The notes under the pieces: model-generated
Told to the model about the DNA's origin: nothing
Databases searched by the model: none
Seen by the model: only the letters and a program-made list of their open reading frames with translations
Shown here: positions 39,147-47,644 of the stretch, piece after piece
Layout of the letters: the number at the start of each line of letters is the position of its first letter
Position numbering within the stretch: position 1 is the first letter of the stretch
Made by a program: the position numbers and the translations under genes
Source: Thiorhodovibrio litoralis
Lineage (GTDB): Bacteria > Pseudomonadota > Gammaproteobacteria > Chromatiales > Chromatiaceae
DNA: 64,000 nucleotides
NCBI RefSeq assembly: GCF_033954455.1
Contig: NZ_CP121473.1
Location: forward strand, 3,954,501 to 4,018,500
Direction: 5' to 3'

Positions 39147-39838
39147 ATGTCACCGCGTTTTCGCAAGTTCGCCAAACTCCTACAGCGCCCCGGCTGCGCT
39201 GGCCGCGGGCGCGGCTGATCTGCTTCGAGCCGCTGATTGAACCCGCGCCACCGGTGCTGGCCGCCTATCGGCCCCAACAGCGCTATCTGCTGCTCGACGA
39301 ACGACGCCTAGCCAAATCCGCAAATCTGCCGCTACGCAACCTCAGTGCCGCGCTGTTTCAGCTTGAAGCTAGCCATGGCTCGGACGAGGTCATGGCCATC
39401 CTGCGCACCCTGGTCGACTGGCTCAAGGATTCCGCTCAAACGAGCCTGCGCCGGGCCTTTGCCGTGTGGTTTGGGCGCATCTTTCTGCCGAAACGGCTGC
39501 CGGGTATTGAGTTTCCGCCCCTAAACGATCTCATGGAGGTCTATCACATGCTCGCCGAAAATCTCGAAGCCTGGACAGATCAATGGAAACACCAGGGATT
39601 GGAGCAGGGTCTGGAGCAGGGTCTGGAGCAAGGCCGAGAGCAAGGTCGGCGGGAGGCCACCCGACACCTGCTCCTCCGCCAAGTCCGCCGCCGCTTTGGC
39701 CCCACTATCGCCGAGCAAAGCGCGCCCCTGCTCGCGCGGATCGTCGATCTCCAACAATTGGAAAAACTCGGTGATCACGTGTTGCTCAGCGCGGACGGCC
39801 CGGCCTGGCTCCAGGTTCTCCGCCAAGCCAATGTCTAG
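39147..39838 (+). pseudogene. FkbM/Rpn chimera
   Basis: Begins MSPRFRKFAKLLQ with an AAGGA ribosome site, like the FkbM N-terminus. After a deletion it reads LRWPRARLICFEPL, then switches in frame to the Rpn sequence IEPAPPVLAAYRPQQRYL and runs to the normal Rpn end (VLRQANV). The junction sits in TCGAGCCGCT, present in both parents (FkbM FEPL, Rpn IEPL). The catalytic part of both proteins is lost. Confidence 0.8.
39548..39838 (+). CDS. Short C-terminal Rpn ORF retained in the chimera (candidate RpnS-like)
   Basis: GGAGGT lies 7 bases before the ATG at 39548; 96 residues, with three LEQG units and the helical tail. The 3' half is intact although the large ORF is destroyed. Whether it is expressed is unknown. 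Confidence 0.45.
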   Translation: MLAENLEAWTDQWKHQGLEQGLEQGLEQGREQGRREATRHLLLRQVRRRFGPTIAEQSAPLLARIVDLQQLEKLGDHVLLSADGPAWLQVLRQANV

Positions 39839-39892
39839 CCCAACACGCGGGATGAAAATCGCCGCTCATGCTCCTGAACCCCCCAAAGCGCC

Positions 39893-40132
39893 GTGATCCG
39901 CTTGGAGCTTCCCAGCATGCCAGAGTCATTGTCAACGCCCAACGAGGCGACCCTCGACCAACGGGATCAAATCACGGCAGCCATGCTGCGCGAAGTCTTC
40001 CGAGAGACTGACGAGAGTGGCTACGGCAACCGCGGTGCGGGTGCTTGGACGTACAATGGGGAAACTGACCCCGCGATTCCCCCCATTTGTCCTTCCGTTG
40101 ATTGCACAGGACAGGTAAGAGCGAAGGTATGA
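39893..40132 (+). CDS. Small hypothetical ORF in a duplicated block
   Basis: 79 codons from GTG: MIRLELPSMPESLSTPNEAT, then DQRDQITAAMLREVFRETDE, then a less protein-like end. Duplicated at 45148 with substitutions. May be a gene fragment; no family recognised. The block (39770-40180) also carries the Rpn 3' end and is repeated at 45025-45438 at an offset of 5255 bp. Confidence 0.35.
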   Translation: MIRLELPSMPESLSTPNEATLDQRDQITAAMLREVFRETDESGYGNRGAGAWTYNGETDPAIPPICPSVDCTGQVRAKV

Positions 40133-40201
40133 TGCTCTGCCCGCGTCTCAGGAGAACTCAAAAATAGTTCCACCCTGGCCTCTATTCCGTAGTTTCTATT
40201 C

Positions 40202-41068
40202 CTAATCCGCCTGGTCGCGCAGTTGTGCCTTGAGGCGCTCGATTTCGGCCAGGGCCGATTCTTTCGCGATCCGCTCCTGTTCTTTCGCGATCCGCTCCTG
40301 CTCGGCGAACCGCTGCGCTTGCTCTTTTGCCGCTCGCTCCTGCCGCGCCTCGACCTGCAAGGCGTCGAGATGGTGCTGGATACTGATCTGCTGCCGCAGG
40401 AAGTTCTGCCGCGCCTGATAAGCGTGGTAGGCGCGTTCTTTCTCGGAGAAGGCTTTTAGGGTGCTCATGGCTTGGTGCATCTCTTGGGTGTGCATCCACT
40501 CGGGCAGATGCGATTCGTCGAGGCGGGGCGCTTCGATGAAGAACTTCAGCCAGCGCTCCAGTTCGGTGACCACGTTCTCGGCGGCGAACTTGCTCAGTTC
40601 CAATAGGTAGAGACCACCGTGGTCGAGCAGTTCCCGACCCTGGTCGTCGCGCAGCCGAAAGCGGTGAAACCATTCGGACAGGCCGGGACGCAGAGTCTGT
40701 CCCAGCAGCCAGATGGCGTAAGTCGGGCGGAGACCTTCATAGGGTTCGCCATCCTGCAACTGGGCGCTGTAGAGATCGGCCCAGCCATAGAGCATGCGTG
40801 CGGGCAGTTCAGGGAGGTTGAGCAGTTGCAGTTCGATCTGATAGAGCCGCCCGGCCTGGTCGCGGGCCTTGACGTCGACGATGCTGAGTTTGTCGTCGAG
40901 AAACTCGCGCTCGTTGTAGGGGTTGAGGATCTCAACCTCCGTCAGGGGGCCGGCAAGATCCTGACCCAGCGTGGCATTGAGGAAATGGATCAGCAGTGCC
41001 CGGTTCGCTTGCGAGCCGAGCAAGGCCTTGAAGACACAATCGATCTTGGGGTCGATGGGATGGCGCAT
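40202..41068 (-). CDS. PD-(D/E)XK nuclease-family 'transposase' (Rpn-like)
   Basis: 288 residues. MRHPIDPKIDCVFKALLGSQ is the typical PDDEXK_2 start. LSIVDVKARDQAGRLYQIEL carries D...E-x-Q (ELQ). The C-terminal coiled coil is Glu/Ala/Lys-rich, with repeated EQERIAKEQERIAKE. A possible internal start (MSTLKAF, 40470) has only a poor ribosome site, unlike the other Rpn genes here. Confidence 0.83.
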   Translation of the reverse strand: MRHPIDPKIDCVFKALLGSQANRALLIHFLNATLGQDLAGPLTEVEILNPYNEREFLDDKLSIVDVKARDQAGRLYQIELQLLNLPELPARMLYGWADLYSAQLQDGEPYEGLRPTYAIWLLGQTLRPGLSEWFHRFRLRDDQGRELLDHGGLYLLELSKFAAENVVTELERWLKFFIEAPRLDESHLPEWMHTQEMHQAMSTLKAFSEKERAYHAYQARQNFLRQQISIQHHLDALQVEARQERAAKEQAQRFAEQERIAKEQERIAKESALAEIERLKAQLRDQAD

Positions 41069-41322
41069 GCGGGCAGTCTAACCAGATGCAAAAGCGCGGA
41101 CAATCGAGCCGCGTATCGACCTTGCTTGGCCTCTAAGCCGATAGCGATGCGTGGCGGGAGCGCGGTGCGGCCGGATGACGGTAAAATGGGTGACCGGATG
41201 CTGTGGAATGCGCAGTGCTTTGCGCCGCGTCTCAGGAGAACTCAAAAATAATTCTACCCTGGCCCCTTGGCTGCGTGCCTCGGGCTATTCAGTATACTTT
41301 CCCCAGAATTCATATTCATTTC

Positions 41323-42183
41323 ATGTTCACGCGATTTTTTTTCGTTATTCTGATCGGTGGCGTTCTGTTGTTTTTTTCATCGGTACGAGACGTTGGGTTG
41401 GCAGATCACACCGCTTTACAGCCAGCGATCACGCTGACGGCGATGACCTTTAATGTTGGAGATCCTAACCGCAAGCATTTTCCGCTGGATACGGTTGCCG
41501 AGTGTATTGTCCGCGACGGGCACCCCGATATTCTTTTTCTGCAAGAAGCCCCGGGTTGTCTTGCTGCGCTGCAACTGCCGGCGCGCCTTGGCTATGATTT
41601 CAGCGTGGCGGCATCAGCCGATTCGATCCGCGGGGGCGGGCTGTGCGTTTTGACCAGGTTTCCCATCCTCAACCGCGAGGAATACGCCTTACCACACGAC
41701 GGCAAAGGGGCTGGCGCCTTGTGCGCCGTCCTCGAGCTCGACGGGGGGCCGCTGCGGGCGTGCTCCATCCATCTTGACGCAAATTGGTCGGAGTTGCGCG
41801 CTGCGGATGGACAGTTTCACCTGACCAGCATAGAGCTGGCGCAGCTCGCTTGGGCGGAGTTCTTCGGTCAGACCTCTCGGCACCTGGCCGTACAAGCTTT
41901 AATTTGGCAGTTGCGGGGCGAAAGACAGATGCCGACGCTGCTCGGCGGCGATTTTAATACCCTCCCCTGGACTTCCACCATCCGAACCATCAGTCGCTCA
42001 TTGCGCGACACGGCATGGTTGACCAAGACCTACCTGCGGGGGACCTATCACGACCTCTCCGAATCGTTCCAGCCCCGCATCGATTATCTTTTTGTTTCCC
42101 GTAATGTACAGGCGTGGCAAACGCAGGTGGTCTCTTGCCGGACCGGAGATCATTATCCCGTGCGAACCGAGTTGCGATTGTGA
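41323..42183 (+). CDS. Exported EEP-family phosphodiesterase A
   Basis: 286 residues. The hydrophobic N-terminus (FTRFFFVILIGGVLLFFSSV) is a signal peptide or anchor. Endonuclease/exonuclease/phosphatase motifs: LTAMTFNVGDP (Asn), ILFLQEAPGC (Glu), CSIHLDANWSE, LLGGDFNTLPW (Asp-Asn), PRIDYLFVSRN, and TGDHYPVRTE (Asp-His). Possible substrates are nucleic acids, phospholipids or phosphoesters; not determinable. Starting at 41323 gives the signal peptide directly at the N-terminus. Border motif variant at 41249-41265 just upstream. Confidence 0.8.
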   Translation: MFTRFFFVILIGGVLLFFSSVRDVGLADHTALQPAITLTAMTFNVGDPNRKHFPLDTVAECIVRDGHPDILFLQEAPGCLAALQLPARLGYDFSVAASADSIRGGGLCVLTRFPILNREEYALPHDGKGAGALCAVLELDGGPLRACSIHLDANWSELRAADGQFHLTSIELAQLAWAEFFGQTSRHLAVQALIWQLRGERQMPTLLGGDFNTLPWTSTIRTISRSLRDTAWLTKTYLRGTYHDLSESFQPRIDYLFVSRNVQAWQTQVVSCRTGDHYPVRTELRL

Positions 42184-42461
42184 TCGTTACTGGCTACTAT
42201 TTCGCCCTGAGCGGCGCCAACGTCCACATCTCATCTGTGCCTAATCCCCAAAATCGCCGAAAAAGACCGCAACCGGGAGCTTTCGCCGAATGTGACCAGC
42301 TCGGGACCATCCCCCCCCCCCCCACCATGAACGCCTTCTGATCGACGACGCGGCGACAGCACTCCCATCCGCAGCGGCGCGAGTCTACCGGATTTAAGAT
42401 TGCCTTCCCATGCCCGACGTGCTGCAATCAAATAAATCGTGACACAAGAGCGGAACATACG
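42184..42461. other. Relic non-coding stretch after EEP A
   Basis: Carries the same inter-gene sequence as follows the other EEP copies (CACATC...CATCTGTGCCTAAT and GTGACCAGCTCGGG), but with the FkbM gene deleted. Contains a run of 13 C at 42311-42323. No gene seen. Confidence 0.55.
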
Positions 42462-42689
42462 GTGAAAGAGCTTAATATTCGAGAGATGCGCGCTAACATG
42501 GGTCGTTTGGACGAGCTCGTTGCAGCGGAGGGAGAACTGGTCATCTGCCGTCGTGGTCAGCCCATTGCGCGGGTGTTACCGATGTCGCTTCATCGCCAGC
42601 CTCCCGACCATGCTGATCTGCGGCAACGCACAGCGCTGCTGCCGTCGGCTTCGGGAGATCTGATCCGAGTAGAGCGTGATGAGCGCTGA
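42462..42689 (+). CDS. Phd/YefM-type antitoxin
   Basis: 75 residues from GTG: MKELNIREMRANMGRLDELV, then GELVICRRGQPIARVLP, the Phd/YefM fold. The C-terminal tail is toxin-binding. Overlaps the toxin start. Confidence 0.88.
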   Translation: MKELNIREMRANMGRLDELVAAEGELVICRRGQPIARVLPMSLHRQPPDHADLRQRTALLPSASGDLIRVERDER

Positions 42690-43119
42690 TCATCGCGCCT
42701 ATCTGGATACCAGTGCGCTGGCGAAGTGGTACCTCAATGAGCCCGGTTCTGACGATTTTGTGGCGTTTCTTCAAGGCTTAGACGTGGCAGTGATCAGCAG
42801 CCTGACCGTTACGGAAATGCGGTCTTTGCTCAGTCGTCGACGGCGCATGGGCGACTTGCCGGTTGAACTCGAGACCCTGCTTTTTTCGGCCTTTCTCGAG
42901 GATATTGATCGCGGGTGGCTGCAACGCTACACGATGGATGATGCCCGGTTTGCTGAGGCGACGAACCTGATTGTGCGCCACCCTGAGCATCCTTTGCGTA
43001 CGCTTGACGCACTCCACCTGTCGCTGGCAGCCCATGCTGGGATAGCGATGCTGGCAACGGCCGATGCGGTGATGGCTAATGCTGCAACGAGCATGGGTTT
43101 TGAGGTTGTTCGCTTTTAG
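42679..43119 (+). CDS. PIN-domain toxin (VapC-like)
   Basis: 146 residues. AYLDTSALAKWYLNEPGSDD (Asp), SLTVTEMRSLLSR (Glu), RTLDALHLSLAAHAG (Asp), ATADAVMANAA. Starts within the antitoxin gene, 11 bp before its stop. Directly downstream begins a mosaic of gene scraps. Confidence 0.9.
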   Translation: MSADHRAYLDTSALAKWYLNEPGSDDFVAFLQGLDVAVISSLTVTEMRSLLSRRRRMGDLPVELETLLFSAFLEDIDRGWLQRYTMDDARFAEATNLIVRHPEHPLRTLDALHLSLAAHAGIAMLATADAVMANAATSMGFEVVRF

Positions 43120-43120
43120 T

Positions 43121-43989
43121 GCGACCGCGCCGACGACCTGGTCTGGCACCTGCGCTGGGGCGAAAACTGGCTCCATGCGCTGCGTCAAGCCTGCCCGTAG
43201 GGGTGCCTTGTGCGCTGTGCTCGACCTCGACGGGCGTCCGCTGCGGGCGTGCTCCATCCATCTTGACGCAAATTGGTCGGAGTTGCGCGCTGCGGATGGA
43301 CAGTTTCACCTGACCAGCATGGAGCTGGCGCAGCTCGCTTGGGCGGAGTTCTTCGGCCAGACCTCTCGGCGCCTGGCCGTACAAGCTTTAATTTGGCAGT
43401 TGCGGGGCGAAAGACAAATGCCGACGCTGCTCGGCGGCGATTTTAATACCCTCCCCTGGTCTTCCACCATTCGAACCATCAGCCGCTCATTGCGCGACAC
43501 GGCCTGGTTGACCAAAACCTACCTGCGGGGGACCTATCACGACCTCTCCGAATCGTTCCAGCCTCGCATCGATTATCTGTTTGTTTCCCGTAATGTGCAG
43601 GCACGGCAAACGCAGGTGGTCTCTTGCCCGACCGGAGATCATTATCCCGTGCGAACCGAGTTGCGAACGCCGGCTTGCTGGGCGGCGCTGCGACACGGCG
43701 AAGCCGCCACTTTGGAGCACGATGCAGCGCTCGGGCGCGAGCGATTTGCCACCGTCATCGACGTCGGCGCCAACAAGGGTCAATTCGCCGTTTACACCCG
43801 GCTGCGCTGGCCGCGTGCGCGGAAAAAGCTGAAGCCAGCATCAAACGTCTCACGGGATTGCGGCTCGATGTGAATCCTGCTATCGACTTGTATCCGCGCA
43901 ACCATCCGGGTCGCAGCTTGACTTTCAAAATTACGGATATTGACTGGGGCAGGCTCGATCATCGCTGTGACTGCACCGTTCATGCGTGA
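43121..43989 (+). pseudogene. Mosaic: Rpn scrap, EEP C-terminus, FkbM N-terminus, unknown tail
   Basis: 43121-43197 matches the 37052-type Rpn (DRADDLVWHLRWGENWL ... LRQACP). About 43200-43666 is the C-terminal two thirds of EEP A (CSIHLDANWSELR, LLGGDFNTLPWSS, TGDHYPVRTELR). 43667-43826 is an FkbM N-terminus (TVIDVGANKGQFAVYTRLRW). About 43830-43989 reads AEASIKRLTGLRLDVNPAID ... CDCTVHA, of unknown origin. Four sources are joined in under 900 bp. Confidence 0.8.
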
Positions 43990-44111
43990 TGCTCGTTGCG
44001 CTGCTGCTCGATGAGTGTTTCAGGCGCCAGCGCGAGTCGGGCATTGATCGACCCGGCGCGCTCGACACAAAGATCGACGACGATGTTGACATCCAGTAAA
44101 AGTTGCTTCAA
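43980..44111 (-). pseudogene. Truncated PIN toxin
   Basis: TTG-started 43-residue frame KQLLLDVNIVVDLCVERAGS to EQQRNEHHA. Only the first PIN aspartate region remains; the rest is lost. Starts in the stop of the antitoxin upstream (TTGA). Confidence 0.55.
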
Positions 44112-44431
44112 GGCAGACGCCCTTGCTCGCGTCGCGCCGCAAGACGCAACTCCATGGCGGCCCAGCGCTGGCGCTCCTCCTCCGACTCCTCGCCATCCGT
44201 CGGCGGCAGGAACCGACACCGCGCGTCCTGGACAACCGCCGCCATGCTTTCCACCTTGGCGCGGATCTCAGGTGAAAAATTCGCAAGGTCATAAGTCGGT
44301 AATGCGAAAAGCGTCGGGTTAGCAATCTCTTGATCCGGTATCTCCACACGCACAAGAAATCGCTGATGCTTGAGCGTGAGCGAACGCTGAAATTCGAGTC
44401 GGCCTTGGTCGTAGATGGCGTCGATTTGCAT
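44108..44431 (-). CDS. DUF104-like antitoxin family protein
   Basis: 107 residues. MQIDAIYDQGRLEFQRSLTL resembles the N-terminus of AF2212/DUF104-like antitoxins (short beta-rich start), and the C-terminus is helical and charged. Coupled to a truncated PIN toxin, so it is now an orphan antitoxin. Confidence 0.6.
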   Translation of the reverse strand: MQIDAIYDQGRLEFQRSLTLKHQRFLVRVEIPDQEIANPTLFALPTYDLANFSPEIRAKVESMAAVVQDARCRFLPPTDGEESEEERQRWAAMELRLAARREQGRLP

Positions 44432-44474
44432 GTTCAGGCTCCAAGCTGGACGGTGGAATAAGCGAATTTCGGGT

Positions 44475-44679
44475 TTACTTGACCGTTATCTGGTGATTCT
44501 TGCATGATTTCATGAAATCATAGAGCGTTATATCGGCGAGTTCGGCGGCTTTCGGCAAGGTCACCCGTCCGTCCCGCCTTGAACAGCACGAGGGCACAAC
44601 TCGCGCGCATTTCGCGCTCGATGGCACTCACCGTCTGCATTTCGACGAAATCATTCGGTTGATTGATGGCGATTTGCAT
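44475..44679 (-). pseudogene. UPF0175-like small protein with a 4-bp frameshift
   Basis: Begins MQIAINQPNDFVEMQTVSAI and EREMRASCALVLFKAGR. A duplicated ACGG (GGACGGACGGGTG) then breaks the frame; removing it continues as VTLPKAAELADITLYDFMKS, CKNHQI, matching the UPF0175 helix-turn-helix type (KAAELA...YDFM...C). Such proteins often pair with PIN toxins. Confidence 0.6.
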
Positions 44680-44689
44680 GCCTTTTTTG

Positions 44690-45023
44690 GCTCATAGATC
44701 TCGTCAGGACTGACCGGATTCGTGATCATCTCCTGATAGGCGCGCAGCGCGGCCGCGCGACCGGCGTGGCGCTCGACATAGGCGCGACCATTGGCGCCTA
44801 AGCGGGCGCGCTCAGCTGGATCGGCGATCAGACGTTCGACGGCGTCGGCGAAGGCAGTCGGGTCATTGGGCGGGCAGGTGACGAAAGCATCGGAGGCGGC
44901 GCGCAGTTGATCGAGCGGCGAGCCGGGTTCGGCGGTGGCGATGAAGGGGCGCGCCGCAGCCATGATCGAATAGATCTTGCTCGGCACCGCGAATGCGGCA
45001 CCAGCGGGATCTTGCGGCACCAT
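44690..45023 (-). pseudogene. C-terminal fragment of a GT4 glycosyltransferase
   Basis: Reads AFAVPSKIYSIMAAARPFIA, then LIADPAERARLGANGRAYVE, the nucleotide-sugar half of GT4 enzymes. N-terminal acceptor half missing; joined at about 45023 to an Rpn 3' end on the opposite strand. Confidence 0.75.
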
Positions 45024-45024
45024 C

Positions 45025-45093
45025 AGTGATCACGTGTTGCTCAGCGCGGACGGCGCGGCCTGGCTCCAGGTTCTCCGCCAAGCCCGCGCCTAG
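45025..45093 (+). pseudogene. 3' end of a 37052-type Rpn gene
   Basis: Reads SDHVLLSADGAAWLQVLRQA then RA and stop. Left end of a block repeated from 39770. Confidence 0.75.
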
Positions 45094-45147
45094 CCGGACA
45101 CGCGGGGTGAGAATCGCCGCTCATGCTCCAGAACCACCCAAAGCGCC

Positions 45148-45501
45148 GTGATCCGCTTGGAGCTTCCCAGCATGCCAGAGTCATTGGCAACGCTCAACGA
45201 GGCGACCCTCGACCAACGGGATGAAATCATGGCCGCCATGCTGCGCGAAGTCTTCCGAGAGACTGACGAGAGTGGCTACGGCAACCGCGGTGCGGGTGCT
45301 TGGACGTACAATGGGGAAACTGACCCCGCGATTTCCCCCATTTGTCCTTCCGTTGATTGCACAGGACAGGGAAGAGCGAAGGTATGGTGCTCTGCCCGCG
45401 TCTCAGGCGAACTCAAAAACAATTCCACCCTGGCCCCTATCCCCCCCACTATTCCACCCCTATTCCACCGACGTGGCGCAAGGAAAATAATTCGAGCCTA
45501 A
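45148..45501 (+). CDS. Second copy of the duplicated small ORF
   Basis: GTG start, MIRLELPSMPESLATLNEAT and DQRDEIMAAMLREVFRETDE, as at 39893. This copy reads longer and through the AACAATTCCACCCTGGCCCC motif, so the end is probably not a genuine protein end. Function unknown. Confidence 0.3.
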   Translation: MIRLELPSMPESLATLNEATLDQRDEIMAAMLREVFRETDESGYGNRGAGAWTYNGETDPAISPICPSVDCTGQGRAKVWCSARVSGELKNNSTLAPIPPTIPPLFHRRGARKIIRA

Positions 45502-45536
45502 TGGACCCTATTCTCTCTCGCGATCCCTTCGTTGAT

Positions 45537-46406
45537 TCAATCGGTCTCCTTCGTGCGTAACGCCTCCACCTGCGCGACAGTCAGCCCCGTGGCCTGAGCG
45601 ATCTGAACATCGGTCAGGACGCCAAGCCCAATGAGGCTCCGGGCTGTATTGCGAGACGCTTCCTGGCGTCCTTCCTGGCGTCCTTCCTCACGCGCATCCG
45701 ACAGCAGGCTAGCCTCGTCGCTCAACGCCTTGGCACGCGCCTCGGCCCAGTAGCGCGCCTCTTCGTCGGCGCTCAGCTCACGCAGCTTCTCGATGGCCCG
45801 CTGCACCGGGGGATAGGGATTGCTCATGGTCGATTCCTCCCGCCAATGTTCGAAGTAGGCGATCCAGGCCGACAGGCGCTCGGGCAGCTGTCCGAGCCGG
45901 TCGGCCTTACGCAGCTCGATGATGTTCAATTGCAGCTCGCGCCCAAGACGCACCTCGGGACGCTCACGGTCGCGCATCTCGAAACACCAGAGCGCTTGGT
46001 CGGCCTGCTCCGGCGCCTCGAACAGGGTGAAGTCGAGCAGATGGATCCCGATCACTGGCTTAAGGCGCCGATATTCCGCACCCGCGTCGAGCTGCTCGCT
46101 CAGCAGCCGCGCCAGATAGAGGATGCCGCGCCCGCTCCAGTGCGCAAACCGGCGCACCTGCATCTCGATATTGTAGCGTTGACCGCGCTCGTCGATGGCA
46201 CGCAGGTCGAGGATCAGCGATTTGCCGCTGAGCCGCTCGGGCGTGAGGCGCGGGTTGAGCAGATTGGCCTCGACGATCGGCGGCTCGTCGCTGCGCACCA
46301 CGCTGATCAGATCGACGAGCAGATCGGGTTCCTCGGAGAACACGCGGAAGAAGACATAGTCGTTCTTGGGATCGAGCAGGTCGGTGATGGCGAGGGGCTC
46401 AGGCAT
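45537..46406 (-). CDS. PD-(D/E)XK nuclease-family 'transposase' (Rpn-like)
   Basis: 289 residues from MPEPLAITDLLDPKNDYVFF, the canonical PDDEXK_2 start. SLILDLRAIDERGQRYNIEM has D...E-x-Q (EMQ). The C-terminal region contains SADEEARYWAEARAKALSDE and a (EGRQ)2 repeat. An internal GGAGG plus in-frame ATG at 45827 would give a 96-residue short product MSNPYPPVQRAIEKLREL and onward. Confidence 0.83.
   Translation of the reverse strand: MPEPLAITDLLDPKNDYVFFRVFSEEPDLLVDLISVVRSDEPPIVEANLLNPRLTPERLSGKSLILDLRAIDERGQRYNIEMQVRRFAHWSGRGILYLARLLSEQLDAGAEYRRLKPVIGIHLLDFTLFEAPEQADQALWCFEMRDRERPEVRLGRELQLNIIELRKADRLGQLPERLSAWIAYFEHWREESTMSNPYPPVQRAIEKLRELSADEEARYWAEARAKALSDEASLLSDAREEGRQEGRQEASRNTARSLIGLGVLTDVQIAQATGLTVAQVEALRTKETD
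45825..45840 (-). promoter_or_regulatory. Internal ribosome site and in-frame ATG in the 45537 Rpn gene
   Basis: On the minus strand GGAGG, 8-base spacer (AATCGACC), ATG at 45827, in frame 193 codons after the assigned start. Confidence 0.58.
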
Positions 46407-46633
46407 GCGGGGAGGCCGGTACGATGAGGGCGAAAAGCGCACTCATGATACCCGCTGACGCACTCATCATTCCAGACCATCGGGCAAGTCGGCCTCGGGC
46501 TGGGTCGCTTCGTCCTGCCCTGCCGCTTCGATGATGGCCAAATCGAGCAGCTGGCCGTTAGGGCCATTTCCAGCTCCAGCTCAACCGTCCAGGGCGCCTC
46601 GGCAAGGGGGGGGGGCGTGGTGGCGGCCAAGCC

Positions 46634-47370
46634 TCAGTGAAAAACTGTCTCGGGCGTCTCGGCGGTGAGGATGCGTTTGGACCATTGCAGGAGTTCTTCA
46701 GGGTCGGCTGCCACAATGCGCTCGCGGTGCGCTGCGAGCGAATCTGAGCCGAATTTTTCTTCCAGCTGCATCATCAAGATCGTGGCTTCGCCCTGCTGCA
46801 TCCCCACAATCTTCCCCTTCTCAATCCCCGCTCGCTCAACAGTCGTCACGTATGGCATTTGATATTGCTCCTCGTAGGCATAGAGTTCTCGGCGAAATTC
46901 CGCTTCCAGCTCTTCAGGCAGGCGGATCATCCAATCGATCAGCCGGAAGAGTTCGACAATCAGCGCGCGCTCGTAGCCACGCTCATACATCAAGCGCATC
47001 AGGCGGAATTTCCAGCGTTTCAGCGTCTCGGCATCGTCGGTGACCTTGGCGCGGATCTGCGCCATCACCACCAGGGCGAAGACGTTGTCGCTCGCTTCCA
47101 ACTCCGCCCAGCGCTCGGGCTCGGCGTAGTCGAGCAGTTTGACCATCGGGAAGTCGAATCGGCAGTGCGCCGGGTGGTCTTGGCCTCGCGCACGATCTTC
47201 TGGAATTCCTTGTCGAGAAACTGCACGCCCCGCGACCAGTCGATCTCGGCATGAATGGCCGGGAACAAGAGCGCGAGAAACTCCGGGAAGAACTTCTCCA
47301 GGGCCTCCTTCCACGGGCTGTCGTAGTCGGGTTTCTCGCTGGTGTCAGCGGCTTGGGTGTCGGCAGTCAT
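46634..47370 (-). pseudogene. MTADTQ-type Rpn gene with internal deletion and frameshift
   Basis: Starts at 47370 (MTADTQAADTSEKPDYDSPW). After VREAKTTRR it loses the E-x-Q core and resumes out of frame as FDFPMVKLLDYAEPERWAEL, continuing intact to the C-terminus (KRILTAETPETVFH). Same junction as at 32930-33325. The retained C-terminal helical part includes an internal ATG (46801, MQQGEATILMMQLEEKFG) with GGGGAAG about 9 bases upstream. Confidence 0.8.
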
Positions 47371-47474
47371 GGGATGAGTGTAGCCGATTCCCTGGCGGGG
47401 GTGGAGCGCTTCGCCGGCGCCTTCTCGCGTCGGAGAGCATTGAAGGCTTGACGTGGGAAAATTATTCGAGCCTG
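47371..47474 (-). repeat. MTADTQ-type leader, copy 4, with border motif
   Basis: Same leader as at 24205, ending in AATTATTCGAGCCTGGACCC. Confidence 0.7.
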
Positions 47475-47644
47475 GACCCAATTGTTCCTTTCTTCTTAAA
47501 CCCAATTGTTTAAATCGACCCTGGATCGACTTAACTATCTGGCGTTCTTAGTCCAGGAATAAAGTATGTCCCTGGATTTCCCCGGTTATAATCCCGGTGG
47601 AGGAAGGAGATCGCGGACTGCGGGTTTGCGAGGAGGAGTCGGCC

